A stretch of DNA of 64,000 nucleotides from Pseudomonadota bacterium (GCA_021821045.1 JAKACW010000023.1:1-64000), one strand, 5' to 3'. Shown: positions 9,766 through 20,195, counted from the first letter of the stretch. Notes: generated by a model from the sequence alone, not told the origin. Translations and numbers: made by a program.

Positions 9766-10740
9766 ATGTGGAGCGCAAGCGCCACGCAGCGAAAACAGGG
9801 GTTTGCGCCAGACGCGGAATCTTCGAAAGGGGCTGATCTGATCGAGACGAATTTGGCCGGACACGCCATTGGCGCGTCAGCGGCGTTGGGCGCGGCGGCG
9901 TGCTGGGCCTTGGCGTCCATCTTTTTCCGCTGGGCCGGCGACCGCGTTGTTCCGGGCGGTTTGAACCTGGCCAAAGGCGTGATCGCCTTGTGCAGCTTGG
10001 GTTTGGCGCTGGTGTTTGCCGGGTGGCAGCCATCGCCGACCCTCAGCCTATTGTTCCTGGCGGCGAGCGGCATCATCGGCATTGCGGTCGGGGATACCTT
10101 GTATTTCACCACCTTGAACGCCCTCGGGCCGCGTTCGACGCTGATGATGACCTTGTTGGTGCCGGTGGTGACAGCAGCCGGCGCGCTATGGCTATGGGAT
10201 GAAACGCTGTCGGCGGCGGCCATCGCGGGCATCGGCATGGTTCTGCTGGGCATCGGGTGGGTGCTATGGGAGCGGGCGCCAAATCGTCGCCTTGGTCAAG
10301 GACGCTTGGTCGGAGTGGGCGCGGCGTTGTTGTATGTTCTCGCCGAAGCGGCGGGGATTCTTATGACCAAGTACGGCGTCGCCGAGATGAGTGCGGTCCA
10401 AGCAACCTTCGTCCGGCAGCTCGCCGCGGTGGCCGTGTTGGGTGTTTGGGCGGGCGCGCTCGGTCGACTGACGCCGTGGTTGGCGCCGCTGAAGGATCGT
10501 CGCACGGCGCGACTCGTTCTCGGCGCATCGTTGATCGGAGCGTTTGGCGGCATGTGGCTGGCGGTGCTGGCGTTGAAGTATACCTATGCCGGTGTGGCGG
10601 CGACGCTAAGCGCGACCAGCCCGCTGTTTATTCTGCCGCTGGGCGCTTGGCTAATGAAAGAGCATGTTTCCATGCGGGCGATCGTCGGCGTGGCGGTTGC
10701 TATCCTCGGGATTGCGCTCTATTTTTCGCAAATTTCTTGA
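9766..10740 (+). CDS. DMT-superfamily (EamA) transporter
   Basis: About 10 hydrophobic segments in two EamA-like repeats. True start may be downstream of 9766. Confidence 0.8.
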   Translation: MWSASATQRKQGFAPDAESSKGADLIETNLAGHAIGASAALGAAACWALASIFFRWAGDRVVPGGLNLAKGVIALCSLGLALVFAGWQPSPTLSLLFLAASGIIGIAVGDTLYFTTLNALGPRSTLMMTLLVPVVTAAGALWLWDETLSAAAIAGIGMVLLGIGWVLWERAPNRRLGQGRLVGVGAALLYVLAEAAGILMTKYGVAEMSAVQATFVRQLAAVAVLGVWAGALGRLTPWLAPLKDRRTARLVLGASLIGAFGGMWLAVLALKYTYAGVAATLSATSPLFILPLGAWLMKEHVSMRAIVGVAVAILGIALYFSQIS

Positions 10741-10806
10741 CAGATAAGTCCGCCTGCGCTGAAATTCCCGGGCAGTGGATGTTCAATAGAATCCTTTTCG
10801 AACCTT

Positions 10807-11838
10807 TTGCCGAGGAGAGTCATGAAAAAATTTCGCAGACTTGTTGTCGCGCTGATCGTCGTTGCGTTGTCCTCCCCGGTTGCAATGGCCGAGATGCTGG
10901 AAGTTCCCGTGGGCATGTCGCCGGTGATGAGTTCCGCCGCCATGTTCATCGCCCTGGAAAAAGGCTATTTCGAAAAGCAAGGCCTCAAAATCGCACTCAA
11001 TCCGTTCAAGGCGTCCGGCGCCAAGATGACGCCGTTTCTCGCGTCGGGGCAACTGTTCGTCGCCGGAGGCAATATCAACGCTGGGCTGTATAACGCCATC
11101 GCGAATGACATTCCCATTCGACTCGTCGCCGACAAGGGCACGGTGTCACCCAATCACGGCTATCTCGCTCTGATCGTACGCAAGGACCATGTCGATAGCG
11201 GGCGCTACAAGGGCTACAAAGATCTCAAGGGCATGAGCATGGCGGTCACGGCCAAAGGCGTGTCGCAGGAAATCGTCACCGAAATGTATTTGCGCAAGGT
11301 CGGGTTGACGCTGGACGACATCAAGCTCATGACGTTGGCGTATCAGGACATCAATATCGCCCTGGCCAACAAGTCCCTCGATGCGTCGGTCCAGATCGAA
11401 CCCTTTGTCGCCCGGGCGGTTGCCGATGGCATCGCCGTGCGCGTCGAGGGCAATGACGTGATCTATCCGAATCAGCAAAGCGCGGCGATCATGTATTCGC
11501 CGGTTTTCATCGAAAAGCATCCGGAGGCGGCCAAGAAATTCATGGTGGCCTATGTGCAAGGCATGCGCGACTATAATGACGCCGTCGAGAAAAACAAAAA
11601 CAAAGAGGAAATCATCCAGATCTTGATGAAGCACACCAGCATGAAGGATCGCTCCACCTACGATCAGGTCGTGCCGGTGGGCTTGCATCCCGATGGCGCC
11701 ATGAACCTGGAGAGTCTGGAGTCCGATGGCAAATGGTTCTATAACCATGGCTACATCGACAAATTGCCCGACATGGACGCCATTGTCGATACGTCCTTCA
11801 TCGAGTATGCCCGTGAGCAGTTGGGCGAGTATAAATAG
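10807..11838 (+). CDS. NMT1/SsuA-type ABC transporter substrate-binding protein
   Basis: Signal peptide, PVGMSPVMSSAAMFIALEKGYFEKQGLKIAL, DLKGMSMAVTAKG. Confidence 0.75.
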   Translation: MPRRVMKKFRRLVVALIVVALSSPVAMAEMLEVPVGMSPVMSSAAMFIALEKGYFEKQGLKIALNPFKASGAKMTPFLASGQLFVAGGNINAGLYNAIANDIPIRLVADKGTVSPNHGYLALIVRKDHVDSGRYKGYKDLKGMSMAVTAKGVSQEIVTEMYLRKVGLTLDDIKLMTLAYQDINIALANKSLDASVQIEPFVARAVADGIAVRVEGNDVIYPNQQSAAIMYSPVFIEKHPEAAKKFMVAYVQGMRDYNDAVEKNKNKEEIIQILMKHTSMKDRSTYDQVVPVGLHPDGAMNLESLESDGKWFYNHGYIDKLPDMDAIVDTSFIEYAREQLGEYK

Positions 11839-12119
11839 TTGTTTTTTATGTGGTAGTTGATCAGCCCCGCGAGTTTGGTTTTTCCTAATGAGATCACAAC
11901 CGGCGGCCGTTTAAATGGTTGGGCCGTGCCACGGTGAATCGCCGTTCGAGCACGGCCCGGTAACTCAGGCTCCGGTGATCTTTGGTCTGTTACGGACTCC
12001 CCGCATGGTATCGCGCGATCGCCTTTTGTACATTGCCTGAGATGGGCCGGCGAAGACGCGCATTTCGCATGACCGAAGCGCCTGATATTGCACCGGCGAC
12101 GCAAGCTAACTTAGTGTAG

Positions 12120-13559
12120 GTGGTGACCGTGACTGATACGGCAAAGATGTGGATTGAGCGCGCCCGCGCCGGCATCGAGCAGCTGGGCATTCCCGAATTG
12201 CAGAAGACCGGCATTCTGCCCGAAGCCGGCAAGAAGTTCTTTCCCGTCATAGGTTATCCACCGTTAACCATGTTTCGCGACATGGACCAGGACACGCTGT
12301 TCAAAGACTTCGAGCGGCGACCTGTGTCGCCCACTATCGCCTATATTCACATTCCGTTTTGTCCGTCCCGATGTACGTTCTGCCACTGGATCACCAAGAC
12401 GAAAAGTCCCGAGGAAGCGGTCGACGAGTACCTGCACTATCTCGATCAAGAAATGGCGATTTACAAGCGCAACATGGGGATGGATGCAATTCCGGCGCGC
12501 TCGGTATTGGTCGGGGGCGGCACGCCAACCTATTTGAACGCCGCGCAGATGGAGCGGTTCATGAAGTCCATCCACAATCACTTCGATCTGACCACCTGCA
12601 CCCAATTTTCCGTCGAGGCGGAGCCTGGCACGCTGCTGGGCGAGGACGGCGCCGCGAAACTGAAGGTCATGAAGGAACACGGCGTGGACCGCATCAGCAT
12701 GGGCGTACAGTCCTTCGATGATGACGTGCTGCGCTACATGGGACGTGTTCACACCCGCGCCGAAGCCATCGCGGCGGTGGACGCCATCCACGATGCCGGT
12801 ATACACAATGTCATGATCGATTTGATTTATGCCTATCCCAATCAGACAGTGGAAAGCTGGGTCGAAAATCTTTTGACCGCGGCGTCCCTCAACGTGGCGG
12901 GTTGGCAGCTTTACCGCCTGCGGGTCAAGCAGCATGGTGATCGTCAGGGCCGCATCCTCAAAGTGATGAACCGCGAGCCTGACCGCTTTCCCAGCGTCGA
13001 AGAAACCCTTTTAATGAAGTACCTTGGTATCACGATGTCCGAGGAGCTGGGCTACGGCGAACACCAAACGCGAATCTTCGCCAAGAACAAAGACGAGATT
13101 TCCCATTACTTGCGCGATTGGTGCTGTGCGCTCACCGACGTAGTTGGCGTGGGCGTGTCATCCTGGTCGAATCTGCGCGGCGTGTTCTCGCTCAATGTTG
13201 GCGACCATGATTTGCAGAAGTACTATGACTACATCCGCCAGGGCAAAGTCTCGGTCAACCGCGGCAAGATTCGCGATCGGGACGACGAGCTGCGGCGCAG
13301 CTTCATCCTGCCGCTGAAGAACATGACGGTGAGCAAGAAATTCTACAAGGCGCGCACCGGTGTCGACGTCAACGACGTCTTCGGCGAGCAGCTCGTCTGG
13401 TTCAAGGAGCACGACTTGATCGCCGAGAATCAGGACAGCATCTGGCTCACCAAGCGCGGCCGCTTCTTTGCCGACGAAGTGTCGACACAGTTTTTCAATC
13501 CCGATTATTTGCCCTTCCCTGAAGTATTGCTGCACACTGCTCCCTTGGCGGCGGTGTAA
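12120..13559 (+). CDS. HemN/HemW-like radical SAM protein
   Basis: CPSRCTFC (CxxxCxxC), IHIPFC, VGGGTPTYL, GVDRISMGVQSFDDDVL. Confidence 0.85.
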   Translation: MVTVTDTAKMWIERARAGIEQLGIPELQKTGILPEAGKKFFPVIGYPPLTMFRDMDQDTLFKDFERRPVSPTIAYIHIPFCPSRCTFCHWITKTKSPEEAVDEYLHYLDQEMAIYKRNMGMDAIPARSVLVGGGTPTYLNAAQMERFMKSIHNHFDLTTCTQFSVEAEPGTLLGEDGAAKLKVMKEHGVDRISMGVQSFDDDVLRYMGRVHTRAEAIAAVDAIHDAGIHNVMIDLIYAYPNQTVESWVENLLTAASLNVAGWQLYRLRVKQHGDRQGRILKVMNREPDRFPSVEETLLMKYLGITMSEELGYGEHQTRIFAKNKDEISHYLRDWCCALTDVVGVGVSSWSNLRGVFSLNVGDHDLQKYYDYIRQGKVSVNRGKIRDRDDELRRSFILPLKNMTVSKKFYKARTGVDVNDVFGEQLVWFKEHDLIAENQDSIWLTKRGRFFADEVSTQFFNPDYLPFPEVLLHTAPLAAV

Positions 13560-13695
13560 GCTTCGTCCATGATGCGGCTTGGCGGGAAACTGCTCCTGCC
13601 GGCTGAAGTATCTCGCTGCCGGACTTGGCGCAGCGGACGCGCTTTGCTACATTGGCCGCCCTGATCACCTCACTTTTTTTCACGGGTATGCGACG

Positions 13696-15183
13696 TTGAA
13701 CGACGATCTTATTGCCGCCATTGATTTGGGCTCCAACAGTTTTCATCTCGTCGTGGGCCGCATGCAGGGTGAGGCGTTCAGTTGCATCGATCGTCTGCGT
13801 GACAGCGTGCGATTGGCGGCCGGATTGACGCCAGAGGGCGATCTGGACGAGCCCACTCAGAAGCGGGCGCTCGAGGCGCTGGCGCGTTTCGCCGAGCGCT
13901 TGCGCGGCGTTCCCACCCATAACGTGCGCATCGTCGGCACCAACACGCTGCGTCAAGCCCGCAATCGGGATGCGTTCATGGCACGCGCCCAAGATGTCTT
14001 GGGCCACAGCATCGAGCTGATTTCGGGCATTGAAGAAGCGCGCTTGATTTACGTCGGCGTGCTGGCCGGCGGCCCGTTCAGCGGCGACCGGCCGCTGGTG
14101 GTGGATATCGGCGGCGGCAGCACTGAGATCATTGTCGGAAAGGGATCGGCGCCGCTGCACTTGGAAAGCCTCTCCATGGGCTGCGTCACCTATTCCAACG
14201 CTCATTTCGCCAACGGCATTCTGTCCGACCAGAACTTTTTCGATGCCAAGACCGCCGCCGCCCTGGAGCTGATCCCGGTTCGCGGCTTTTTTCGCCGGCA
14301 GGGGTGGGACGCGGTTATCGGAACCTCCGGTACCGCCAAGGCCATCGCGCGCATTCTCGCCGATCAGGGTTGGTCGAACGGGACGATCACTCGCGAGGGC
14401 ATGGAAAAGTTGCAGGCGATGATGATCGCGGCCGGCAGCGTCGCGCAACTCCAGTTGCCGAACGTGAAGTCCGATCGAGTGGACGTGCTGGCCGGCGGAT
14501 TGGCGATCATGACGGCGATATTCGACGTCCTCAAGCTGGATGTCATGACGGTGTCGGACAGCGCCCTGCGGGAAGGCATCGTGTTCGACCTGATCGGTCG
14601 CATGCACCATCACGACGCGCGGGACGCCAGTATTGCCGCGCTCATGCAACGCTTCAACGTCGATCCGGGGCAGAGCAAGCGGGTCACGGAGACGCTGAAT
14701 CGGTTGCTGCTTCAAGTCGATACCAAGGAGAAGCAAGAGGCCGAATATTTTCTGCCCTTTTTACGCTGGGCGGCTCAGGTGCACGAGATCGGATTGGCGG
14801 TGGCGCACCAGCAGCATCACAAGCACGGCGCCTATTTGATGGAGAATGCGGATCTGTCCGGATTTTCCAGTTCCGAGCAGAAACTTTTGGCCATGTTTGT
14901 GCGTCTTCACCGGCGCAAACTCAGTGCGGACCTAATGAACGAAATCGAACCGAAAAGCCGCGATATCGCCATGCGCCTGGTGGTTCTTTTGCGTCTGGCG
15001 GTGCTGCTCAATCGCGGCCGCAGTGACGAGGCCGAGCCGGACGTCGCCATCGAGGTGGCGAAGCGGCGTTTGTCGTTGCGATTCACGCCCGGCTGGGAGA
15101 AGGAACGTCCGTTGTTGCGCGCCGATCTCAAAGCGGAGCAGAAGCGTTTGGCCAACGCCAAGTTCGAATTGACCTTTGCATAG
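13696..15183 (+). CDS. ppx: Exopolyphosphatase / Ppx-GppA phosphatase
   Basis: AAIDLGSNSFHLVVGR, LVVDIGGGSTEIIVG, TSGTAKAIARI. Likely TTG start at 13696 (ORF track begins 13579). Confidence 0.88.
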   Translation: MNDDLIAAIDLGSNSFHLVVGRMQGEAFSCIDRLRDSVRLAAGLTPEGDLDEPTQKRALEALARFAERLRGVPTHNVRIVGTNTLRQARNRDAFMARAQDVLGHSIELISGIEEARLIYVGVLAGGPFSGDRPLVVDIGGGSTEIIVGKGSAPLHLESLSMGCVTYSNAHFANGILSDQNFFDAKTAAALELIPVRGFFRRQGWDAVIGTSGTAKAIARILADQGWSNGTITREGMEKLQAMMIAAGSVAQLQLPNVKSDRVDVLAGGLAIMTAIFDVLKLDVMTVSDSALREGIVFDLIGRMHHHDARDASIAALMQRFNVDPGQSKRVTETLNRLLLQVDTKEKQEAEYFLPFLRWAAQVHEIGLAVAHQQHHKHGAYLMENADLSGFSSSEQKLLAMFVRLHRRKLSADLMNEIEPKSRDIAMRLVVLLRLAVLLNRGRSDEAEPDVAIEVAKRRLSLRFTPGWEKERPLLRADLKAEQKRLANAKFELTFA

Positions 15184-15190
15184 GCAGTGC

Positions 15191-15397
15191 TGTGGGAGCG
15201 GATTATTCCGCGATTGACTCGGCGAAGAATCGCGGTAGGAAACCGCTCCCACGGCGCGAATCGATCATCCTGTGGGAGCGGATTATTCCGCGATGAGACT
15301 CAGCGGCCGGCTGCGAGTCAGGCGAAGAATCGCGGTAGGAAACCGCTCCCACGGCACGAATCGATCATCCTGTGGGAGCGGATTATTCCGCGATTCT
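15191..15397. repeat. REP-like array, five alternating arms, exact 100-bp period between two copies
   Basis: cgaatcgatcatcctgtgggagcggattattccgcgat recurs with tgtgggagcg at 15271 and 15371. Confidence 0.92.
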
Positions 15398-15411
15398 TCA
15401 CTTGTTAAAAA

Positions 15412-17565
15412 CTACGCGCCGCCGACTTTCTCCGCTAACTTGTGTAACAGGTAGTGCTGGGCGCTACGCGGCTTCTGGTTGCCCGGTTTCGCCCGTTTGG
15501 ACGTGCCGTCGCTTTGCAGCATCCAAGCGTAGGTGTTGTCGTTGAGATAGCATTCGAGCCCCTCTTTGAACACTTTCTCCCGTGTGCGCGCCTCGGTGAC
15601 CGGGAAACAGGTTTCCACGCGGCGGAAAAAGTTGCGATCCATCCAGTCCGCGCTGCTGAGAAACATGCGCTCTTCGCCGCCGTGCTCGAAGTAGAAAATC
15701 CGCGTGTGTTCCAGAAAACGCCCCAAGACGGATCGGACGTTTATGTTTTCCGATACGCCGGGAACATTGGGGCGCAGGGCACAGATGCCGCGCACGATCA
15801 AATCGATTTTTACGCCGGCACGGGACGCTTCGTACAACGCTTGAATGATTTGAGGTTCGACCAGCGAATTCATCTTGGCGATGATTCGCGCCGGTTTTCC
15901 GCTGAGCGCGAACTGGGTTTCCCTCTGGATCAGTTCCAGCATGGACTTGTGCAAAGTGAATGGCGACTGCAGCAGTTTTTTCAGTTTCGAGGCCCGGCCC
16001 AAGCCGGTTAGCTGCATAAAGAGTTTGTGCACGTCGTCACCGATGTCGCGGTGGCAGGTCAGCAGTCCGTAATCGGTGTATAGGCGGGCGGTGCGCGCAT
16101 GATAATTGCCGGTCCCAAGGTGGACGTAGCGGCGCAATCGCTTACCCTCGCGCCGCACCACCATGGCCATTTTGGCGTGTGTCTTGTAGCCCACCACGCC
16201 GTAGACCACGTGGGCGCCGGCGTTTTGCAGTCTCGTCGCCAACGCGATATTCGCTTCCTCGTCGAAGCGGGCGCGCAGCTCGATCACCACCGTGACCTCC
16301 TTGCGAGCCTTGGCCGCGTCGAGCAGAGCCTGAACGATGGCGGAGTCGACCCCCGTGCGATAGAGCGTTTGCTTGATGGCGAGCACATCCGGGTCGGTCG
16401 CCGCCTGGCGTATGAAATCCACCACAGGCGAAAACGACTCGAACGGGTGCATTAGCAGCAAGTCGTCGTGACGCAGGGCTTCGAAAATGTCCCGGTGCCC
16501 CTCCAGCCGCTGCGGGATGCCGGGTGTGAACGACGGATATTTCAAATCCGCGCGATCGACCAAATCGTAGATTGCGGTGAGGCGGTTGAGATTCACCAAG
16601 CCGTTGACCTGGAACAGATCGGATTCAGTCAAATCGAAATGCTTCAACAAGAACTGGGCGACATCGGGCGGGCAGTTGTCCGCCACTTCCAATCGAACGG
16701 CGTCGCCGAAGCGGCGCGAGTTAAGTTCGCCCTGCACCGCGCGCAGCAAGTCGTCGGCTTCTTCCGAATCGACGAACAGATCGCTGTTGCGAGTAACGCG
16801 AAACTGATAGCAGCCGGTCGCCTTCATGCCGGCGAATAGATCGCCGACATGGGCATGAATGATTGATGAGAGCAGAACGAAGCTGTCCCATCCTTTCGAG
16901 AGATCCTTGGGCAGGGGAATGATGCGCGGCAGCGAGCGCGGCGCCTGCACGACGGCCATGCGCGAGTCCCGACCGAACGCGTCTTTACCGTCCAATGAGA
17001 CGATGAAGTTCAAGCTCTTGTTCAGCGTGCGCGGGAATGGATGGGCCGGATCAAGACCCATTGGGGTCAAGACGGGCAACAACTCGGTATTGAAGAAGCG
17101 CTTTATCCACGCCGCCTGTTTCGGCGTCCAATGGGTGCGGCGCACGATACGGATGCGGCTTTTCGCCATTTCCGGCAGCAGCACGTCGTTGAGGATGCGA
17201 TATTGCTCGGTGACCAGACGATGGGCGGCGGTGCTGATTTGCTCCAGGAGCGCGTGGGGCGGAATGTTGTCCGGGCCGCACTGGCTGGACGAATAGGTGA
17301 TTTGTTCCTTGATACCGGCGACGCGAATTTCGAAAAACTCGTCCAAGTTGGTGCTCGATATGGCGAGAAATCTCAGCCGCTCAAGCAATGGCGTTTGCTC
17401 GTCGAGCGCCATCTCCAGCACGCGTTTGTTGAACTCCAGCCAACTGAGTTCCCGGTTGATGTAGAGTTCGGGGCTCTTTAAGTCGACAGGCTGGACGGGC
17501 GCCGGAGGATCGACGGGCTTGGGGGTGATCGCCGCCGGTGGAATATCGGACGTTTTATTATTCAT
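15412..17565 (-). CDS. ppk1: Polyphosphate kinase 1
   Basis: INRELSWLEFNKRVLEMA; VVIELRARFDEEANIALATRLQNAGAHVVYG; HLGTGNYHARTARLYTDYG. Confidence 0.97.
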   Translation of the reverse strand: MNNKTSDIPPAAITPKPVDPPAPVQPVDLKSPELYINRELSWLEFNKRVLEMALDEQTPLLERLRFLAISSTNLDEFFEIRVAGIKEQITYSSSQCGPDNIPPHALLEQISTAAHRLVTEQYRILNDVLLPEMAKSRIRIVRRTHWTPKQAAWIKRFFNTELLPVLTPMGLDPAHPFPRTLNKSLNFIVSLDGKDAFGRDSRMAVVQAPRSLPRIIPLPKDLSKGWDSFVLLSSIIHAHVGDLFAGMKATGCYQFRVTRNSDLFVDSEEADDLLRAVQGELNSRRFGDAVRLEVADNCPPDVAQFLLKHFDLTESDLFQVNGLVNLNRLTAIYDLVDRADLKYPSFTPGIPQRLEGHRDIFEALRHDDLLLMHPFESFSPVVDFIRQAATDPDVLAIKQTLYRTGVDSAIVQALLDAAKARKEVTVVIELRARFDEEANIALATRLQNAGAHVVYGVVGYKTHAKMAMVVRREGKRLRRYVHLGTGNYHARTARLYTDYGLLTCHRDIGDDVHKLFMQLTGLGRASKLKKLLQSPFTLHKSMLELIQRETQFALSGKPARIIAKMNSLVEPQIIQALYEASRAGVKIDLIVRGICALRPNVPGVSENINVRSVLGRFLEHTRIFYFEHGGEERMFLSSADWMDRNFFRRVETCFPVTEARTREKVFKEGLECYLNDNTYAWMLQSDGTSKRAKPGNQKPRSAQHYLLHKLAEKVGGA

Positions 17566-17716
17566 GGGTTGAAATCAAACGATTTTGTTATGGAGTAGCG
17601 GATCGAATCGACCTTAAACTCACATCAGTTTAGCGGCCCGCGCAAGGACTTTTATGAACGTTTTGTGACAGCGCAGAATCGCCGCGCCGGTCCGCCGGGC
17701 ACGGCGCTGGATTTGG

Positions 17717-18814
17717 TTACGAAAGTCCGGTCTTTAGTTCCGTCCGGGGGTGGGCGCGTCGATCTCTCACGGCGGCCGCGAGATCGTTGAGCAGCAATTC
17801 TGTGTCCTGCCAGCCAATGCAGGCATCGGTAATGCTCTGGCCGTATGTGAGAGGCTTGCCGGGGATCACGTCCTGACGGCCGGCCACGATGTGGCTTTCA
17901 GCCATGATGCCGACGATGCGCCGATCGCCGCCCGCGATTTGACTCGCCACATCCTGTCCGACATTCATTTGCCGACGATAGTCCTTCTCGCTGTTGGCGT
18001 GACTGAAATCGATCATCAGCCGTTGCGCCAGACCTGCCTGTTCCAAGGCCGCCGCCGCCTCGCCGACGCTGTGAGCGTCGTAATTCGGCGTCTTACCGCC
18101 GCGCAGAATGATGTGGCAATCGGGATTCCCGCTGGTGGAGAAAATGGCCGAGTGCCCGGCCTTGGTCAATGACAAAAAGTGGTGCGGTCGCGACGCGGCG
18201 CGAATGGCGTCAATGGCGGTTTTCAGTGTTCCGTCCGTGCCATTCTTGAATCCGACCGGGCACGATAATCCCGACGCCAGTTCGCGATGAACCTGGCTCT
18301 CGGTGGTGCGCGCGCCAATGGCGCCCCAGCTCACCAGATCGGCAAGGTATTGGGGCGTAATGAGATCCAGAAATTCGGTGCCGGCGGGCACGCCCATGTT
18401 ATTGATGTCGAGCAGCAGACTGCGCGCGATGCGCAGGCCCTTGTTGATTTCGAAGCTGTCGTCCAGATTCGGATCGTTGATCAATCCTTTCCAGCCCACG
18501 GTCGTGCGCGGCTTTTCGAAGTACACCCGCATGACCACCAGAAGGTCTTCCGCCAAGGCGTTGCGCATGGTCAGCAACTTGGCGGCGTAGTCGCGGGCGG
18601 CGGCCGGGTCATGAATGGAGCACGGACCGATCACTACCAGCAGCCGGTCATCCTCGGCGCGCAGGACCCGTTGAATGGCGCGGCGGGTGTTGTACACCGT
18701 GGCGGCCGCGGTATCGGTAATCGGATAGGCCACGCGCACCTCGTGGGGCGGCGCGACCTCCTTTATTTCCTTGATGCGAAGATCGTCGGTTTGGTATTTG
18801 GACATAGCGCGCAA
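17717..18814 (-). CDS. 3-deoxy-7-phosphoheptulonate synthase, class I (AroF/G/H-like)
   Basis: VVIGPCSIHD, MRVYFEKPRTTVGWKGLINDP, IDFSHANSEKDYRRQ. Probable start at second Met (18805). Confidence 0.95.
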   Translation of the reverse strand: MRAMSKYQTDDLRIKEIKEVAPPHEVRVAYPITDTAAATVYNTRRAIQRVLRAEDDRLLVVIGPCSIHDPAAARDYAAKLLTMRNALAEDLLVVMRVYFEKPRTTVGWKGLINDPNLDDSFEINKGLRIARSLLLDINNMGVPAGTEFLDLITPQYLADLVSWGAIGARTTESQVHRELASGLSCPVGFKNGTDGTLKTAIDAIRAASRPHHFLSLTKAGHSAIFSTSGNPDCHIILRGGKTPNYDAHSVGEAAAALEQAGLAQRLMIDFSHANSEKDYRRQMNVGQDVASQIAGGDRRIVGIMAESHIVAGRQDVIPGKPLTYGQSITDACIGWQDTELLLNDLAAAVRDRRAHPRTELKTGLS

Positions 18815-19073
18815 TTATACCGTCATTTGTGCCGAAACGGTCCCGCTCCGGGGAGGGTGTTCCGGTGCGGAAAGTTACTCTGGGGCAGTGGTAAAATCCA
18901 GACTCTCGCGAGCCACCGCGGGGTATCGGTTAAGGCTCTCCGATATCAAGAAAAGTCGGTAAAAACATGTATTTATCTGTAAATTGATGGGCAATTGTTG
19001 GTTTTTTGTTCAGATCGAATTCAGACCTTCCCCCTAAACTGAAGGGGAATTCAAACACCGTAGGAGGTGGGTC

Positions 19074-19478
19074 ATGAAAAAGTTTGCCTGGGTATTGAGT
19101 ATGGTTCTGTGGGGTGTGGCGGCGGCATCAGATCAAGAGTCGCCTCTAACGGTCGGCGGGGCGGTCACGATCACCACGGAAAAGGCCAAGGAATTGTTCG
19201 ATCAAGGCGTGCCCTTCGTCGATGTACGCACGGACAAGGACTGGGATGCCGGACGCATTCCGGGCGCGGAGCACCTCGAACTCAAGAGTAGCTTCTCGCA
19301 GGCAGCGTTGGGCGCTTTCGCGGGACCGACCGACCCGGTGGTGTTCTACTGCAACGGCTCGAAGTGTCTGCGCAGCGCGGAGGCGGCGGAACAGGCGGTG
19401 AGTTGGGGCTACGGGCAGGTGTATTACTACCGGGATGGGTTCCCGGCCTGGCAAGCCGCGGGTTACCCTATTGAATAA
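19074..19478 (+). CDS. Rhodanese-like domain protein, exported
   Basis: Signal peptide; VDVRTDKDWDAGRIPGAEHL; FYCNGSKCLRSAEAA active-site loop. Confidence 0.85.
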   Translation: MKKFAWVLSMVLWGVAAASDQESPLTVGGAVTITTEKAKELFDQGVPFVDVRTDKDWDAGRIPGAEHLELKSSFSQAALGAFAGPTDPVVFYCNGSKCLRSAEAAEQAVSWGYGQVYYYRDGFPAWQAAGYPIE

Positions 19479-19504
19479 GTGGTTCTGGCGCCAGGGATGG
19501 CGCC

Positions 19505-20185
19505 TTGGGTTTCTTTCAAATCAAAAATGATAGCGGGAAGGGGGAGTGCGTGAAACCGGGTGAAAAGGTGGGGATCGGCATCATTGTCGTGTTGTTGGGG
19601 TTCTTTTTTGCGTTGACCTTCGTCATGGAATCGCAACGCAAGGTGCCGGACGTTTCGCAGGCCGGTGGATCCGGCCGCAGTGCTGTCGTGGGATTTTTCC
19701 CCCAGGGGTTCACGCCGGAAAACCTGCCGGAACCGGAGTCTCGCGGGGCGAAGGCGCTGGGTTTGTATTGCGTGCAATGCCATGAGTTACCCATCCCGAG
19801 CATGCATACCGCCCAAGAGTGGGAGGCCATATTGGCGCGGATGCGCGGGCATATGGATGACCGCAGCGGCGGATTGATCGTGCGATTGCTGCGCCCATCC
19901 GAGCAGGAAGAGGGCGCGCTGGCGGAGTATTTGTCGTCGCACGCGTTACGCGGTATCGATCTGGCCAGCCTGCCGGAGGGCACGAGTGTCGCCGGGTCCA
20001 CCTACGCCACCCATTGCGCGACCTGTCATGCTATACCGGACCCGCAACAACACACCGGCACCGAGTGGGCCCGTGTGTTGTTGCGCATGCGATCCTATAT
20101 GGAGACGGCGGGTCGTGCATTGCCCTCGGAGGCGGAGATGGCCGCATTGCGCGAATACCTCGCCCGCGTGGGCGTTCACGGCTAG
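19505..20185 (+). CDS. Membrane-anchored diheme cytochrome c with duplicated domain
   Basis: Two CxxCH motifs (CVQCH, CATCH), each followed by a related EWxxxLxRMRxxM segment; N-terminal TM helix. A GTG start near 19550 is possible. Confidence 0.8.
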   Translation: MGFFQIKNDSGKGECVKPGEKVGIGIIVVLLGFFFALTFVMESQRKVPDVSQAGGSGRSAVVGFFPQGFTPENLPEPESRGAKALGLYCVQCHELPIPSMHTAQEWEAILARMRGHMDDRSGGLIVRLLRPSEQEEGALAEYLSSHALRGIDLASLPEGTSVAGSTYATHCATCHAIPDPQQHTGTEWARVLLRMRSYMETAGRALPSEAEMAALREYLARVGVHG

Positions 20186-20195
20186 CCGGTCGACG

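Noticed and set aside
13495-14736. 413-aa minus-strand ORF over ppx
   Set aside because: Overlaps two well-supported plus-strand genes; His/Gln/Arg-rich antisense artefact.
15191-15397. CRISPR array (regularly spaced repeats)
   Set aside because: Arms alternate in orientation, intervening segments are themselves repeated, and no cas gene is present; this fits REP-like elements.
15187-15454. Small ORFs with recurring peptides such as LWERIIPRF / RIAVGNRSH near many loci
   Set aside because: These peptides are translations of the REP-like DNA repeat in different frames, not real proteins.
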